In this document: in pieces, positions 16,744 through 23,868 of the stretch | Layout of the letters: every line of letters starts with the position of its first letter | How positions within the stretch are numbered: position 1 is the stretch's first letter | Origin: an uncultured Ralstonia sp. | Lineage (GTDB): Bacteria; Pseudomonadota; Gammaproteobacteria; Burkholderiales; Burkholderiaceae | Length of the DNA: 35,789 nt | Direction of reading: 5' to 3' | NCBI GenBank assembly: GCA_913056305.1 | Contig: CAJXMR010000033.1 | Location: 1-35,789 of the forward strand | The notes under the pieces: generated by a model | Seen by the model: only the letters and a program-made list of their open reading frames with translations | The model's database searches: none | What the model was told of the DNA's origin: nothing | Translations under genes and position numbers: made by a program

Positions 16744-17988
16744 ATGTCTTCGCTGCTCGCCTTTTCCGTTGCGCTGGGGGTGGCGCTGGCCATTGGGCTG
16801 GAGCGCGAGCGCAGCCATGCGGCCACGCAGGCCGAGGTGCCGGCGGGCATCCGCACCTTCGCCATTGCCGGCCTGGCGGGGGCGCTGGCGGCCAGCCTGC
16901 CGCCAGCGCTGGCGGTACTGGCTGTGCCAGCCTTGGTGCTGGCGGTGACGTTGGTGGCCGCGGTCGGCTACCACCACACCGCACGGGTCGATCCCGGCGC
17001 CACCACGGAGCTGGCGCTGATCGCCACCACACTGCTCGGCGCCTACGCCGTCAGCGCGCCGGACATGGCGGCCGCCATGGGCACGGTGCTGCTGGCGCTG
17101 CTGCACGGCAAGGCCGCGCTGCACCGTTTTGCGCAGACCACCCTGACGCAGCGCGAGCTGGCCGACCTGCTGATCCTGGCGGTGGCGGCGCTGCTGATCT
17201 GGCCGGCCATTCCCGATCGCGCCATGGGCCCGTTTGCCGCCTGGAATCCGCACACGCTGTGGCTGGTCGTGATCCTGGTCATGCTGACAGGCAACGCCGG
17301 GCACTTTGCCTCGCGTTGGCTGGGGGAGCGCATCGGTTTGCCACTGGCGGGGCTGTTTGGCGGTTTTGCCTCCAGCGTGGCCACGGTGGCCGCGATGGGG
17401 GCGCGGGTGCGCAGCGGGCAATCGCCACGCGACCGGGCATTGGCGGCGGCGCTCCTGTCTTGCGTGGCAACGGTGGTGCAGATGGCCTTGCTGATCGCCG
17501 CCATCGACGTTGCGTTGCTGCGGCCGCTGGGCATACCGCTGGCTGCGGCCCTGATCGTGACGGTGGTCAGTGCGGGCGTGAACCTCGCACGCAAGACGCG
17601 CCCCGAGCCCGGAGCGGAGGGCCATGCAGACACCGCGTCGTCGATCGACTGGCGGGCCGCCATCGGCTTCGGCCTCTGGATGGCGGCATTGCTGCTGGCG
17701 AGTGCGGCTGCGCGTGCCTGGATCGGCATGGCGGCGGTGACGGCGGTGACGCTGGTTGGGGCGTTGGCCGATGTGCATGCAGCGACGGCAGCCATTGCCA
17801 GCCAGGCGGCTGCCAGCGCCATCGGCCCCGCAAGCGCCCGGACGCTGATCCTACTGGCGCTCACCGCCAATACGGCCACCAAAGTGATCGCGGCCACCTC
17901 GGGTGGCCGCGCGTTTGCGGTACGCCTGGCGACCGGGCTGCTGCTGGCGTTGGCGGCAGCGTGGCTCGTCGCCGGCTGGCTGAGTTAG
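16744..17988 (+). CDS. MgtC/SapB-DUF4010 family membrane protein
   Basis: A 414-residue polytopic protein with about twelve hydrophobic segments. The N-terminal part has the MgtC/SapB signature GLERERS near residue 19, followed by GIRTFAIAGLAGAL. The C-terminal half matches DUF4010, with a conserved-looking GLFGGFASSVATV near 202. The physiological role is unknown; MgtC proteins are linked to magnesium stress and membrane potential, but this larger branch is uncharacterised. It diverges from the alcohol dehydrogenase gene. Its stop codon overlaps the stop of the convergent DUF2892 gene: both lie in TTAG at 17985-17988. Confidence 0.83.
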   Translation: MSSLLAFSVALGVALAIGLERERSHAATQAEVPAGIRTFAIAGLAGALAASLPPALAVLAVPALVLAVTLVAAVGYHHTARVDPGATTELALIATTLLGAYAVSAPDMAAAMGTVLLALLHGKAALHRFAQTTLTQRELADLLILAVAALLIWPAIPDRAMGPFAAWNPHTLWLVVILVMLTGNAGHFASRWLGERIGLPLAGLFGGFASSVATVAAMGARVRSGQSPRDRALAAALLSCVATVVQMALLIAAIDVALLRPLGIPLAAALIVTVVSAGVNLARKTRPEPGAEGHADTASSIDWRAAIGFGLWMAALLLASAAARAWIGMAAVTAVTLVGALADVHAATAAIASQAAASAIGPASARTLILLALTANTATKVIAATSGGRAFAVRLATGLLLALAAAWLVAGWLS

Positions 17989-18176
17989 TCCGGCTTGCCG
18001 GTGCGGATACCGAGCATGGAGTAGAGGGGGCACATCCGCACCACACCGGTGAGCAGTGGGATCAGGCCGACCCAACCGAGCCAGACCGGGATCTTGCCCG
18101 TCCAGGCCAGCGCGATCAGCGCCACGCCCAGCACGACCCGCAGCAGGCGATCGATGGTTCCCACATTGGCTTGCAT
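17985..18176 (-). CDS. DUF2892 (YgaP-like) small membrane protein
   Basis: A 63-residue protein with two hydrophobic segments (LLRVVLGVALIALAW and WLGWVGLIPLLTGVV), starting MQANVGTIDRL and ending near MCPLYSMLGI, as in the DUF2892 family. In YgaP this unit anchors a rhodanese in the membrane; here it stands alone. CGGGGAGAA on the minus strand lies just before ATG 18176, so a longer in-frame extension to 18263 is rejected. It follows the CBS gene by 46 bp on the same strand and is probably cotranscribed. Confidence 0.82.
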   Translation of the reverse strand: MQANVGTIDRLLRVVLGVALIALAWTGKIPVWLGWVGLIPLLTGVVRMCPLYSMLGIRTGKPD

Positions 18177-18222
18177 GGTTTTCTCCCCGTTTTGAGTTTG
18201 AAGTTTGAAATGGGATGGCGTT

Positions 18223-18690
18223 TCAGACCAGCAGGCGCGGCTGCGGAGCCGCAGCGTGGTCAAAGACCTGCTCCCGCCCGAGAATGCCGGCCAGCAGCGT
18301 CCATTCGCCGCCGATGGCGCGGATGGCGTCGTCCAGCGTGAGCATGCCGATTAGCACCTGGTGATCGTCGACGACGGCCAGCCGGTGCAGGCCATGCCCG
18401 AGCATGGTGCGCAATGCATCGCTGACGACGGCACTGGCGTCGATGGTGAGCACGCCGTGCGTCATGACTTGCGAGATGGGGGTGGCGCCGCAGTCGGCCT
18501 GGTCGGCCAGCCCGTGCACGACCATGTCGCGGTCGGTCACGATGCCGATCACGCGCATGCCCGTGGCGCCGTGTTCCGTGACAAAGAGGGCGCGCAGATG
18601 CTGGTCCCGCATCAGCCGCGCCACGTGCTGCAGCGTCGCCGTGGTGGACACGTGGACGATGCGGCGCGAACAGATTTCGTCGACCCTCAT
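18223..18690 (-). CDS. Tandem CBS-domain protein
   Basis: A 155-residue protein made of two CBS repeats: VDEICSRRIVHVSTTATL through GIVTDRDMVV (about 1-57), and ISQVMTHGVLTIDASAVV through GMLTLDDAIRAI (about 72-124). The pair forms a Bateman module that binds adenosine nucleotides and reports energy state. No catalytic domain is attached, so it is a stand-alone sensor or a partner for another protein. An FNR-like box at 18745-18758 and a TATAGT hexamer (18723-18718) sit upstream with the same geometry as at two other genes of the island. Confidence 0.9.
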   Translation of the reverse strand: MRVDEICSRRIVHVSTTATLQHVARLMRDQHLRALFVTEHGATGMRVIGIVTDRDMVVHGLADQADCGATPISQVMTHGVLTIDASAVVSDALRTMLGHGLHRLAVVDDHQVLIGMLTLDDAIRAIGGEWTLLAGILGREQVFDHAAAPQPRLLV

Positions 18691-18717
18691 GGTGGGCTCC
18701 GTGTTGCGTATGCCCCC

Positions 18718-18758
18718 ACTATAAGCAGGTGACGATCAGGGCAGTTGATCTTGCACAA
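18718..18758 (-). promoter_or_regulatory. FNR-like box and promoter of the CBS gene
   Basis: On the minus strand TTGTGCAAGATCAA (18758-18745) matches 8 of the 10 conserved FNR positions, with a perfect ATCAA half. TATAGT (18723 to 18718) is a good -10 and lies 28.5 bp from the box centre, identical to the spacing at the usp and phasin promoters. Confidence 0.6.
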
Positions 18759-18797
18759 GGGATAGCGTTCGCGCGCGCATTGACAAGCTGGGCGGCT

Positions 18798-19268
18798 TCA
18801 GGCTGCGGGTGCCGTGGCCTCGCTGCGCTTGGCGCCTGCCCCCGTCTTGGGCGCCGGGGCCGGTTGGGTCTCGCCCAGCGCGTCGAACAGGGTGCGCATC
18901 GGCGCCATCATCGGCTCGCTGCCCCAGTTGGCCGCCAGGGTGCGCCACGCATCGGCCGACGTGTGCGCCTGGTGCAGCAGGGCAGCCTGCTGCTCGCTCG
19001 CGAGCCCCAGCAGGGTCTGGAACATCTTGGCGTTCTGCTCGATGCGGGTCTGCAGGATGGCCGCGGGCAGTGCGACCATCTCGGGCCAGGTCTTGGCCTC
19101 CGATGCCGATGCGCACGCCTGCAGCGAGCGCTGCTCGGCGTCTTCCACGCCCCTGAGGGTGACTTTGAGCATGCGCTCCTGCGACTCCTGCAGCGTCGTC
19201 AGCGTATGCAGCGCGGTCTGCAATTGGGTGCGGAAGATTTCCAACGGGATATCGATGCGTGGTTCCAC
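18798..19268 (-). CDS. Phasin-like protein
   Basis: A 156-residue, almost fully helical protein with heptad-like segments (LEIFRTQLQTALHTLTTLQESQ, shown from two neighbouring parts) and a Pro/Ala/Lys-rich tail (about 136-156). Size, helix pattern and tail resemble phasins that coat polyhydroxybutyrate granules, which are common in this group; sequence alone does not prove it. GTG 19268 is the likely start, because GGAGA on the minus strand lies 6 bases before it; the longer frame to 19409 runs through the promoter. The FNR box at 19415-19428 with TACACT 28.5 bp away should drive it. Confidence 0.65.
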   Translation of the reverse strand: MEPRIDIPLEIFRTQLQTALHTLTTLQESQERMLKVTLRGVEDAEQRSLQACASASEAKTWPEMVALPAAILQTRIEQNAKMFQTLLGLASEQQAALLHQAHTSADAWRTLAANWGSEPMMAPMRTLFDALGETQPAPAPKTGAGAKRSEATAPAA

Positions 19269-19598
19269 GATGCGTCTCCAAAAGGTGGTCGCGAAGCCCT
19301 GCCGATGTGCTCTCGCGGTGTGCCTGGACTCCCCGTCACCATCTCCGGTGGTTGCTCTCGTTTCCAATGCCGACAGCCGGTGCCACCAGTGTAGGTCGCG
19401 CGATGCCACCGCGGTTGATACCCATCAAGGGCAACGGGGTCTGCGATGGGCTCGCACATGGCCCACGCCTACGAAGGTGCCGCGCTGGCGGCGTGCCTTC
19501 ACTGACGTACGTCAAAGTGCGTTTTGCGCCGTGATCCAAGATGGAGTCACGCACGCCGCGCGGCGGCCGTGCGCCGGACGAATCGATGGAGACGGGCC
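19269..19598. promoter_or_regulatory. Divergent regulatory region, phasin-like / usp
   Basis: This 330-bp region has no credible gene. It holds a perfect FNR box TTGATACCCATCAA at 19415-19428; on the minus strand TACACT (19393 to 19388) is 28.5 bp from its centre and points to the phasin-like gene. A second site, CTGACGTACGTCAA at 19502-19515, matches the FixK/Nnr-like form of the motif with one outer mismatch and contains a perfect 12-bp palindrome. It lies 84 bp before the rightward usp gene, with a weak CAAGAT hexamer at 19537-19542. Confidence 0.7.
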
Positions 19599-20099
19599 AT
19601 GTACGACAAGATCCTGGTGGCGGTGGACGGCAGCCAGACCGGCGAGCAGGCGCTGGATGAGGCGATCCGGCTGGCGGCAAGACTCGGGGCGGAGCTGTCC
19701 ATCGTCCACGTGATCGACAGCGGCTACGTGAAGTACGACGTGGGCTATCTCGACACGCGCGGCCTGACCGAGACGCTCGTCGCGCAGGGCAAGGCGATCC
19801 TCTCGCAGGCGCAGGCCAAGGCCGAGCAGGCCGGGGTGCGTGTGCGCACGCTGCTCGAGGACGACCCGCTGGCGGCCTTCGACATCGGCATGGCCATCGA
19901 GGACGCGGCACACGCGGCCGGCGCGCAGTTGCTGGTGCTGGGCACGCATGGCCGCCGAGGCGTGCGGCGGCTGCTCCTGGGCAGCGTGGCCGAAGGCCTT
20001 GTACGGCAGAGCGCGCTGCCGGTGCTGCTGGTGCGCGGCGTTGATGCCGAACCCGCGCAGCCCGCCGCGCGCGAGACGGCCAAGGCGGTTTCCACCTGA
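19599..20099 (+). CDS. Universal stress protein, UspA family
   Basis: A 166-residue UspA protein starting MYDKILVAVDGSQTGEQAL, with the ATP-site motif GTHGRRGVRRLLLGS near residues 118-132 and a C-terminal Ala/Glu-rich tail of about 20 residues. GGAG at 19588-19591 lies 7 bases before ATG 19599, which fixes the start; 25 upstream in-frame codons are not used. It forms an operon with the tandem usp gene 42 bp downstream and is probably driven by the FNR-type site at 19502-19515. Confidence 0.93.
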   Translation: MYDKILVAVDGSQTGEQALDEAIRLAARLGAELSIVHVIDSGYVKYDVGYLDTRGLTETLVAQGKAILSQAQAKAEQAGVRVRTLLEDDPLAAFDIGMAIEDAAHAAGAQLLVLGTHGRRGVRRLLLGSVAEGLVRQSALPVLLVRGVDAEPAQPAARETAKAVST

Positions 20100-20141
20100 G
20101 CCGATGCGCCTCCCCCAATTCACCAGAACAGGAAGAAGGTC

Positions 20142-20981
20142 ATGCCCTACACCAGCATCATGGTGCACCTCGACACCAGCGAGCGTGCCATGCACCGGCT
20201 CGACATTGCCGTGCGCTACGCGCTCGCCAGCCAGGCCCGACTGATCGCCGTGTTTGCCAGCTTCACGCCCGACCCGAGCTGGTTCTACATGATGGAGGGC
20301 GCCTCGCGCTACTTGGAGGACGACCGCACGCGCCGCGTGCATGCGCGCGAAGCGGTGCATGCCCGCTTCCGTGCGGCGGTCAAGGATTTCCCGATCGAAA
20401 CCGAATGGCGCGCGCTGGAAGGCGACCCGGTCGCGCTGGTGGTGCGTGAGGCGCGCGAGGCGGATCTGCTCGTCATCGGCCAGCGTGATGCGGACGATCC
20501 GGACAGCTTTGTCGCGACCGATTTTGTCGAGACGGTGATCCTCGAAGCCGGGCGGCCGGTGCTGGTGGTGCCCTACGTGGGCCGCTTCGACACCCTGCCG
20601 ACGCGCATCGTGCTGGCCTGGAATGGCGGCCGCGAGGCGGCGCGCGCGATGCATGACGCGATTCCGCTGATGTCCGGCGCGCGCGTGCAGGTGCTGCAGG
20701 TGGCCGACATGGCGTCCGGCCATTGGGCCGACAAGACCAGCGCCGGGCAAGCCGCGCGGGCGCTGAACGACCGCGGGATCGACGTGGAAGTGGAAGAGAC
20801 TGCCGGCATCGGCACCGATGTGATGGTGGGGGAGCTGCTGCTCTCGCGCGTGGCCGATTTCAATGCCGATCTGGTAGTGATGGGCGCCTACGGCCGCAGC
20901 CGCCTGCGCGAGCTGGTGCTCGGCGGCGTGACCCGCACGCTGCTCGGCGCGATGACGGTTCCCGTGCTGATGTCGCACTAG
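20142..20981 (+). CDS. Tandem-domain universal stress protein
   Basis: A 279-residue protein with two Usp folds. The first (about 1-145) begins YTSIMVHLDTS and lacks a clear G-x2-G-x9-G motif (it has IGQRDADDPDS), so it may not bind ATP. The second (about 150-279) begins TRIVLAWNGGREA and keeps GAYGRSRLRELVLGG near 245-259. AGGAAG lies about 7 bases before ATG 20142. Tandem Usps of this type are often induced by low oxygen; the operon setting supports that. Confidence 0.92.
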   Translation: MPYTSIMVHLDTSERAMHRLDIAVRYALASQARLIAVFASFTPDPSWFYMMEGASRYLEDDRTRRVHAREAVHARFRAAVKDFPIETEWRALEGDPVALVVREAREADLLVIGQRDADDPDSFVATDFVETVILEAGRPVLVVPYVGRFDTLPTRIVLAWNGGREAARAMHDAIPLMSGARVQVLQVADMASGHWADKTSAGQAARALNDRGIDVEVEETAGIGTDVMVGELLLSRVADFNADLVVMGAYGRSRLRELVLGGVTRTLLGAMTVPVLMSH

Positions 20982-21002
20982 GCGGCCAGGGCTGGCTCAC
21001 CC

Positions 21003-21016
21003 AGGCGCTGGAGCGC
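21003..21016. repeat. Small hairpin after the tandem usp gene
   Basis: GGCGCT and AGCGCC are separated by two bases, in the 146-bp gap between the tandem usp and flavodoxin genes. No T-run follows. The gap shows no FNR box, so the flavodoxin gene may depend on read-through or on a promoter I cannot recognise. Confidence 0.3.
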
Positions 21017-21127
21017 CAGTCTGTCATCGATCACCTGTGGGTCGGCACCTGACGGCGTCGCCGCGCAGCCAGCGATTGGAAAAAGAGCAGGACAGGGCGC
21101 GCATGCGCCGATATCGAGAGGCGAATC

Positions 21128-21658
21128 ATGGAAAAGAACCTGATCGTGTACTACTCCCGCACCGGCACGGCGCGCCAGGTGGCGGACTGGCTGGGTGCGC
21201 AGAGCGGCTGGCAGGTGGCGGAGGTCCGGGATGTGCGCCCGCGAGCCGGTTTCATGGGCGACCTGCGGTGTATGCTGGAGAACGTCTTGCACATCCCCGC
21301 GTCATATCGCTATGAGGGGCCGTCGCTCGAAGACTTCGAGCACGTGATCGTGATTGCGCCGATCTGGATGGGGCGCCTGGCTTCGCCCATGCGCGCCTTT
21401 CTGGCAAAGCAGTTGCCGTTTCCGGCGCGGCTTTCGGTGGTGTGCGTGATGGCCGCGCGTGGCGCGTTCAATGCGGTGGAGGAGGTCGCGCGACTGACGG
21501 CGACGCTTCCGGCGCCGGTGCTCGCACTGACGCAGCGCGACGTCGTGAGCGGCCTCTCCCAGGAGGAGATTTCCGGGTTCATCGATCAGGTCAGGGCTGC
21601 CAGCCATTGGGATGCGTCGCGCCGGCGCACCACTTGGCTGTCGCCATCGGAAGCCTGA
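21128..21658 (+). CDS. Flavodoxin-like protein
   Basis: A 176-residue flavodoxin-fold protein. The FMN phosphate loop is YYSRTGTARQVA near residues 8-19; a second flavin loop candidate is IAPIWMGRLASPM near 75-87, and VCVMAARGAFNAVEE follows near 106. It is shorter than WrbA and lacks the HemG features I would expect, so a redox role with unknown partner is the safest call. GAGAGG lies about 8 bases before ATG 21128. It sits between a usp operon and a DksA-like gene, all on the same strand. Confidence 0.85.
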   Translation: MEKNLIVYYSRTGTARQVADWLGAQSGWQVAEVRDVRPRAGFMGDLRCMLENVLHIPASYRYEGPSLEDFEHVIVIAPIWMGRLASPMRAFLAKQLPFPARLSVVCVMAARGAFNAVEEVARLTATLPAPVLALTQRDVVSGLSQEEISGFIDQVRAASHWDASRRRTTWLSPSEA

Positions 21659-21707
21659 TCGACGTGGCGTGTGCGGCAACACCACCGGCGACGCGAGGAG
21701 ATGCAGC

Positions 21708-22079
21708 ATGACCCGATTGACCGAAGCGCAATGGCATCGGCTGATCACGTTGCTGGATGAGCAGGAGGCGCGCGTGCGTCGGCAGGTCGGTGCCCTGGAA
21801 CCGGAGGGGCCGGACGCCGACGCGATGTCGACTGCGGAACCCTACGAAGAAGTCGACCTGGCCGACCAGGAGGCCACCGAGCGCGCAAGCGACGTGATGC
21901 TGGAGCACTACCGCGCAGAGCTGGTCCAGATTGGTGCCACGCGGGCGCGGATCCAGCAGGGCCTGTACGGGATCTGCGTGGACTGCGGGGCGGAGATTCC
22001 GTTTCTGCGGCTGCAGGCGCAGCCGACAGCGCTGTGCTGTCTCGCTTGCCAGAACAAGCGCGAGCGTCAATGGGCGTGA
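21708..22079 (+). CDS. DksA/TraR C4-type zinc-finger protein
   Basis: A 123-residue protein: a helical N-terminal region (about 1-80) with acidic EPYEEVDLADQEA near its middle, then a four-cysteine zinc finger GICVDCG ... CCLACQ near 89-116. DksA/TraR proteins reach into the RNA polymerase secondary channel and adjust promoter output during stress. This one is shorter than DksA (about 151) and resembles the stand-alone TraR/YbiI-like branch. GAGGAG at 21695-21700 lies 7 bases before ATG 21708. Its place in the island suggests a role in reprogramming transcription under low oxygen. Confidence 0.88.
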   Translation: MTRLTEAQWHRLITLLDEQEARVRRQVGALEPEGPDADAMSTAEPYEEVDLADQEATERASDVMLEHYRAELVQIGATRARIQQGLYGICVDCGAEIPFLRLQAQPTALCCLACQNKRERQWA

Positions 22080-22080
22080 T

Positions 22081-22142
22081 GGGAACTGTACTGCGGGGAA
22101 CTGTACCTGCGGGTGCGCGGCGACGTATGCGGGTCGCCGCGC
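22081..22142. terminator. Tandem repeat and strong hairpin between convergent genes
   Basis: Two near-copies of GGGAACTGTACTGCGG lie at 22081-22096 and 22096-22112 (the second has one extra C). They are followed by GCGCGGCGAC (22115-22124) and its perfect complement GTCGCCGCGC (22133-22142), a 10-bp stem with an 8-base loop. It separates the convergent DksA-like and DUF1488 genes and is probably a bidirectional transcript end, although no T-run is present. Confidence 0.5.
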
Positions 22143-22146
22143 CGGC

Positions 22147-22425
22147 TTACATGCCAAAGCGGAAATGTCCGCTGTGCAGGACGATGGTGTGGGATTCAGT
22201 CAGCTTGAACAGCGCGCGGGCCATGTCTTCAATGGCGCCGCGGTTGGTTTCTAGCGCCTGCATGAGGTCTTCCTGCCGGTACGAGCGCGCGCCGAAATGG
22301 TCTTCCAGCGCTTCGGCGGTCACTGCATAACTGGCCGGGCGGCCGTCGACATTGGCGGTGCAGGTGAGGGTGAGATCCGCGGCGCAGTAATGCGGCAGCC
22401 CTTGGGGGAACTCGATCGATTTCAT
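22147..22425 (-). CDS. DUF1488 family protein
   Basis: A 92-residue protein starting MKSIEFPQGLPHY, with the YAVTAEALEDHFGA segment and a C-terminal SHTIVLHSGHFRF, as in DUF1488. Function is unknown. Start 22425 follows the family N-terminus; ATG 22437 (four residues longer) is possible and neither has a strong ribosome site. Upstream lie two strong FNR-type palindromes, so the gene should be under oxygen control. Confidence 0.82.
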   Translation of the reverse strand: MKSIEFPQGLPHYCAADLTLTCTANVDGRPASYAVTAEALEDHFGARSYRQEDLMQALETNRGAIEDMARALFKLTESHTIVLHSGHFRFGM

Positions 22426-22773
22426 GGCCACACCCATCGATAAAAGAAGCGCGGCACGCCCGTGTCGCTTGCCTACAGTGTATGGCGTCGCAGCATGAAT
22501 GCAATGCGACGCGGGGGCTTGGTTGATGCCTGTCAACCAAGCTCCAGGGCCCGCATCCGTCACGTCGCGGGGGGCGGTTGATCGCCATCAACCGCCTCAC
22601 CATCAAGCAACGAGTGGCGCTGTCCGATGCCAGCCAGCGGATCCGCGCCGCGCTGCGCCGGCATGCCGAGCGGCGTGCGGAAAAAGGGGCCGCGCGGGCG
22701 GTCCCTGGGGTGACGGCGGTGGTCCACCCGCTGCAGCTGAGTCAGTAGCGATTGCCGCAATCGTGGCAAGCCT
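22426..22773. promoter_or_regulatory. Intergenic region with two extended FNR palindromes
   Basis: Site A: TTGATGCCTGTCAA at 22523-22536, inside a 24-bp inverted repeat with perfect 9-bp arms CTTGGTTGA (22518-22526) and TCAACCAAG (22533-22541). Site B: TTGATCGCCATCAA at 22578-22591, inside a 22-bp inverted repeat with perfect arms GCGGTTGAT (22574-22582) and ATCAACCGC (22587-22595). The centres are 55 bp apart. Site A lies about 100 bp before the DUF1488 gene. On the plus strand a short frame from GTG 22614 to TAG 22746-22748 (44 residues, basic, helical) could be a gene but has no ribosome site. Confidence 0.7.
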
Positions 22774-23586
22774 TCAAAGGCGCGCCAGCGCCTCGCGGTC
22801 GTGCAGGTTGATGTGCTTGCCGTCCACGCCGATCCAGCCTTCGCGCTGGAAGCGGGAGAGCGTCCGGCTGACGGTCTCGAGCTGCATGCCGAGGTAGCTG
22901 CCGATCTCTTCGCGCGTCATGCGCAGCGTGAAATCCGTTGCGGAGTAGCCGCGCTCCTGCATGCGCGTGGACAGGTTCAGCAGGAAGGTCGCCACGCGTG
23001 CCTCGGCCGAGAGGCCCGCGAGCAGCAGCATCAGGCCGGACTCGCGCACGATCTCGCCGGCCATCAGCTTGTGCAGGCGATGCTGCAGCGGACGCACGTC
23101 CTGGCACAGGTCTTCCATGCACTGGAACGACATCGCACACACCGTGCTGTCTTCCAGCGCAATTGCATCGCAGGTGTGCTGATCGTTGGCGATGCCGTCC
23201 AAGCCGAGAGTCTCCCCCGTGAACTGGAAACCCGTCACGTGATCCGCCCCGTTGGGGTGCGACACCACCGTCTTGAACGAGCCCGAGCGCACCGCGTACA
23301 GCGCATGGAACGGATCGCCGGCGCGGAACAGCGCTTCACCCTTGCGCACCTTGCGCCAGGTCTGCACCAGCCGGTCGAGCTCGCCGCGCTGCGTGTTCGG
23401 CACTGCGCCGGCAATACAGGCCCAATGCATCAAGCAGTTCGCGCATTGGCTGCTGAGCGCGGGGCTCATGGGGCTCGTGGAGCGCATGCTCATCGCGTCG
23501 TCTTCACGCACCCGCTTGAATTGGTAGAGGCGCGCTTCATGGCCGGTGCCGGAAGGCGATTGCGCTTGGAGGGAAGCTGCATTCAT
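22774..23586 (-). CDS. FNR-type oxygen-responsive transcription regulator
   Basis: A 270-residue CRP/FNR-family protein. Cysteines 48, 51 and 57 (CANCLMHWAC) show the C-x2-C-x5-C spacing of FNR, and Cys150 lies 93 residues after Cys57, exactly as Cys122 follows Cys29 in E. coli FNR; these should bind an oxygen-labile [4Fe-4S] cluster. The cyclic-nucleotide-like fold spans about 70-185. The DNA-binding helix near 235 has LETVSRTLSRF, with the E--SR residues that read TTGAT. It is about 20 residues longer at the N-terminus than E. coli FNR. Start ATG 23586 is preceded by AGGGG at 7 bases on the minus strand. It probably regulates the FNR boxes in the preceding 8 kb. Confidence 0.93.
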   Translation of the reverse strand: MNAASLQAQSPSGTGHEARLYQFKRVREDDAMSMRSTSPMSPALSSQCANCLMHWACIAGAVPNTQRGELDRLVQTWRKVRKGEALFRAGDPFHALYAVRSGSFKTVVSHPNGADHVTGFQFTGETLGLDGIANDQHTCDAIALEDSTVCAMSFQCMEDLCQDVRPLQHRLHKLMAGEIVRESGLMLLLAGLSAEARVATFLLNLSTRMQERGYSATDFTLRMTREEIGSYLGMQLETVSRTLSRFQREGWIGVDGKHINLHDREALARL

Positions 23587-23751
23587 GTGAAAGCCCCTGG
23601 AAGGAGTAGGCGGGTGGCTCGATGTTCTGTCACTGGGACGCCTGCTGCCAACGGGTGGCATGTGCTGCATCCATGGCAGCAGTATCGGAAAATTACGTTT
23701 GCACCGAAATCAGGCGGCGCTGAGAAGCGCGTCGGGGGAAAGTAAAGGTGG

Positions 23752-23784
23752 TGTCAGGATTCCCTGACATTCTGTTGCGATAAT
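23752..23784 (+). promoter_or_regulatory. Candidate promoter and operator of the histidine kinase gene
   Basis: TGTCAGG (23752-23758) and CCTGACA (23763-23769) form a perfect 7-bp inverted repeat with a 4-base spacer. GATAAT at 23779-23784 is a good -10, and the place of its -35 falls inside the palindrome. A bound protein would therefore cover or replace the -35 contact. It lies in the 282-bp divergent gap between the FNR gene and the kinase gene. Confidence 0.4.
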
Positions 23785-23868
23785 GCGTCGCATTGGTCAC
23801 TTTCCTGATACCGCTGTGTGATGGGATCGGTTATTTTTTGTGCATCCCCTCCAACCGGAGCCGCTTCC

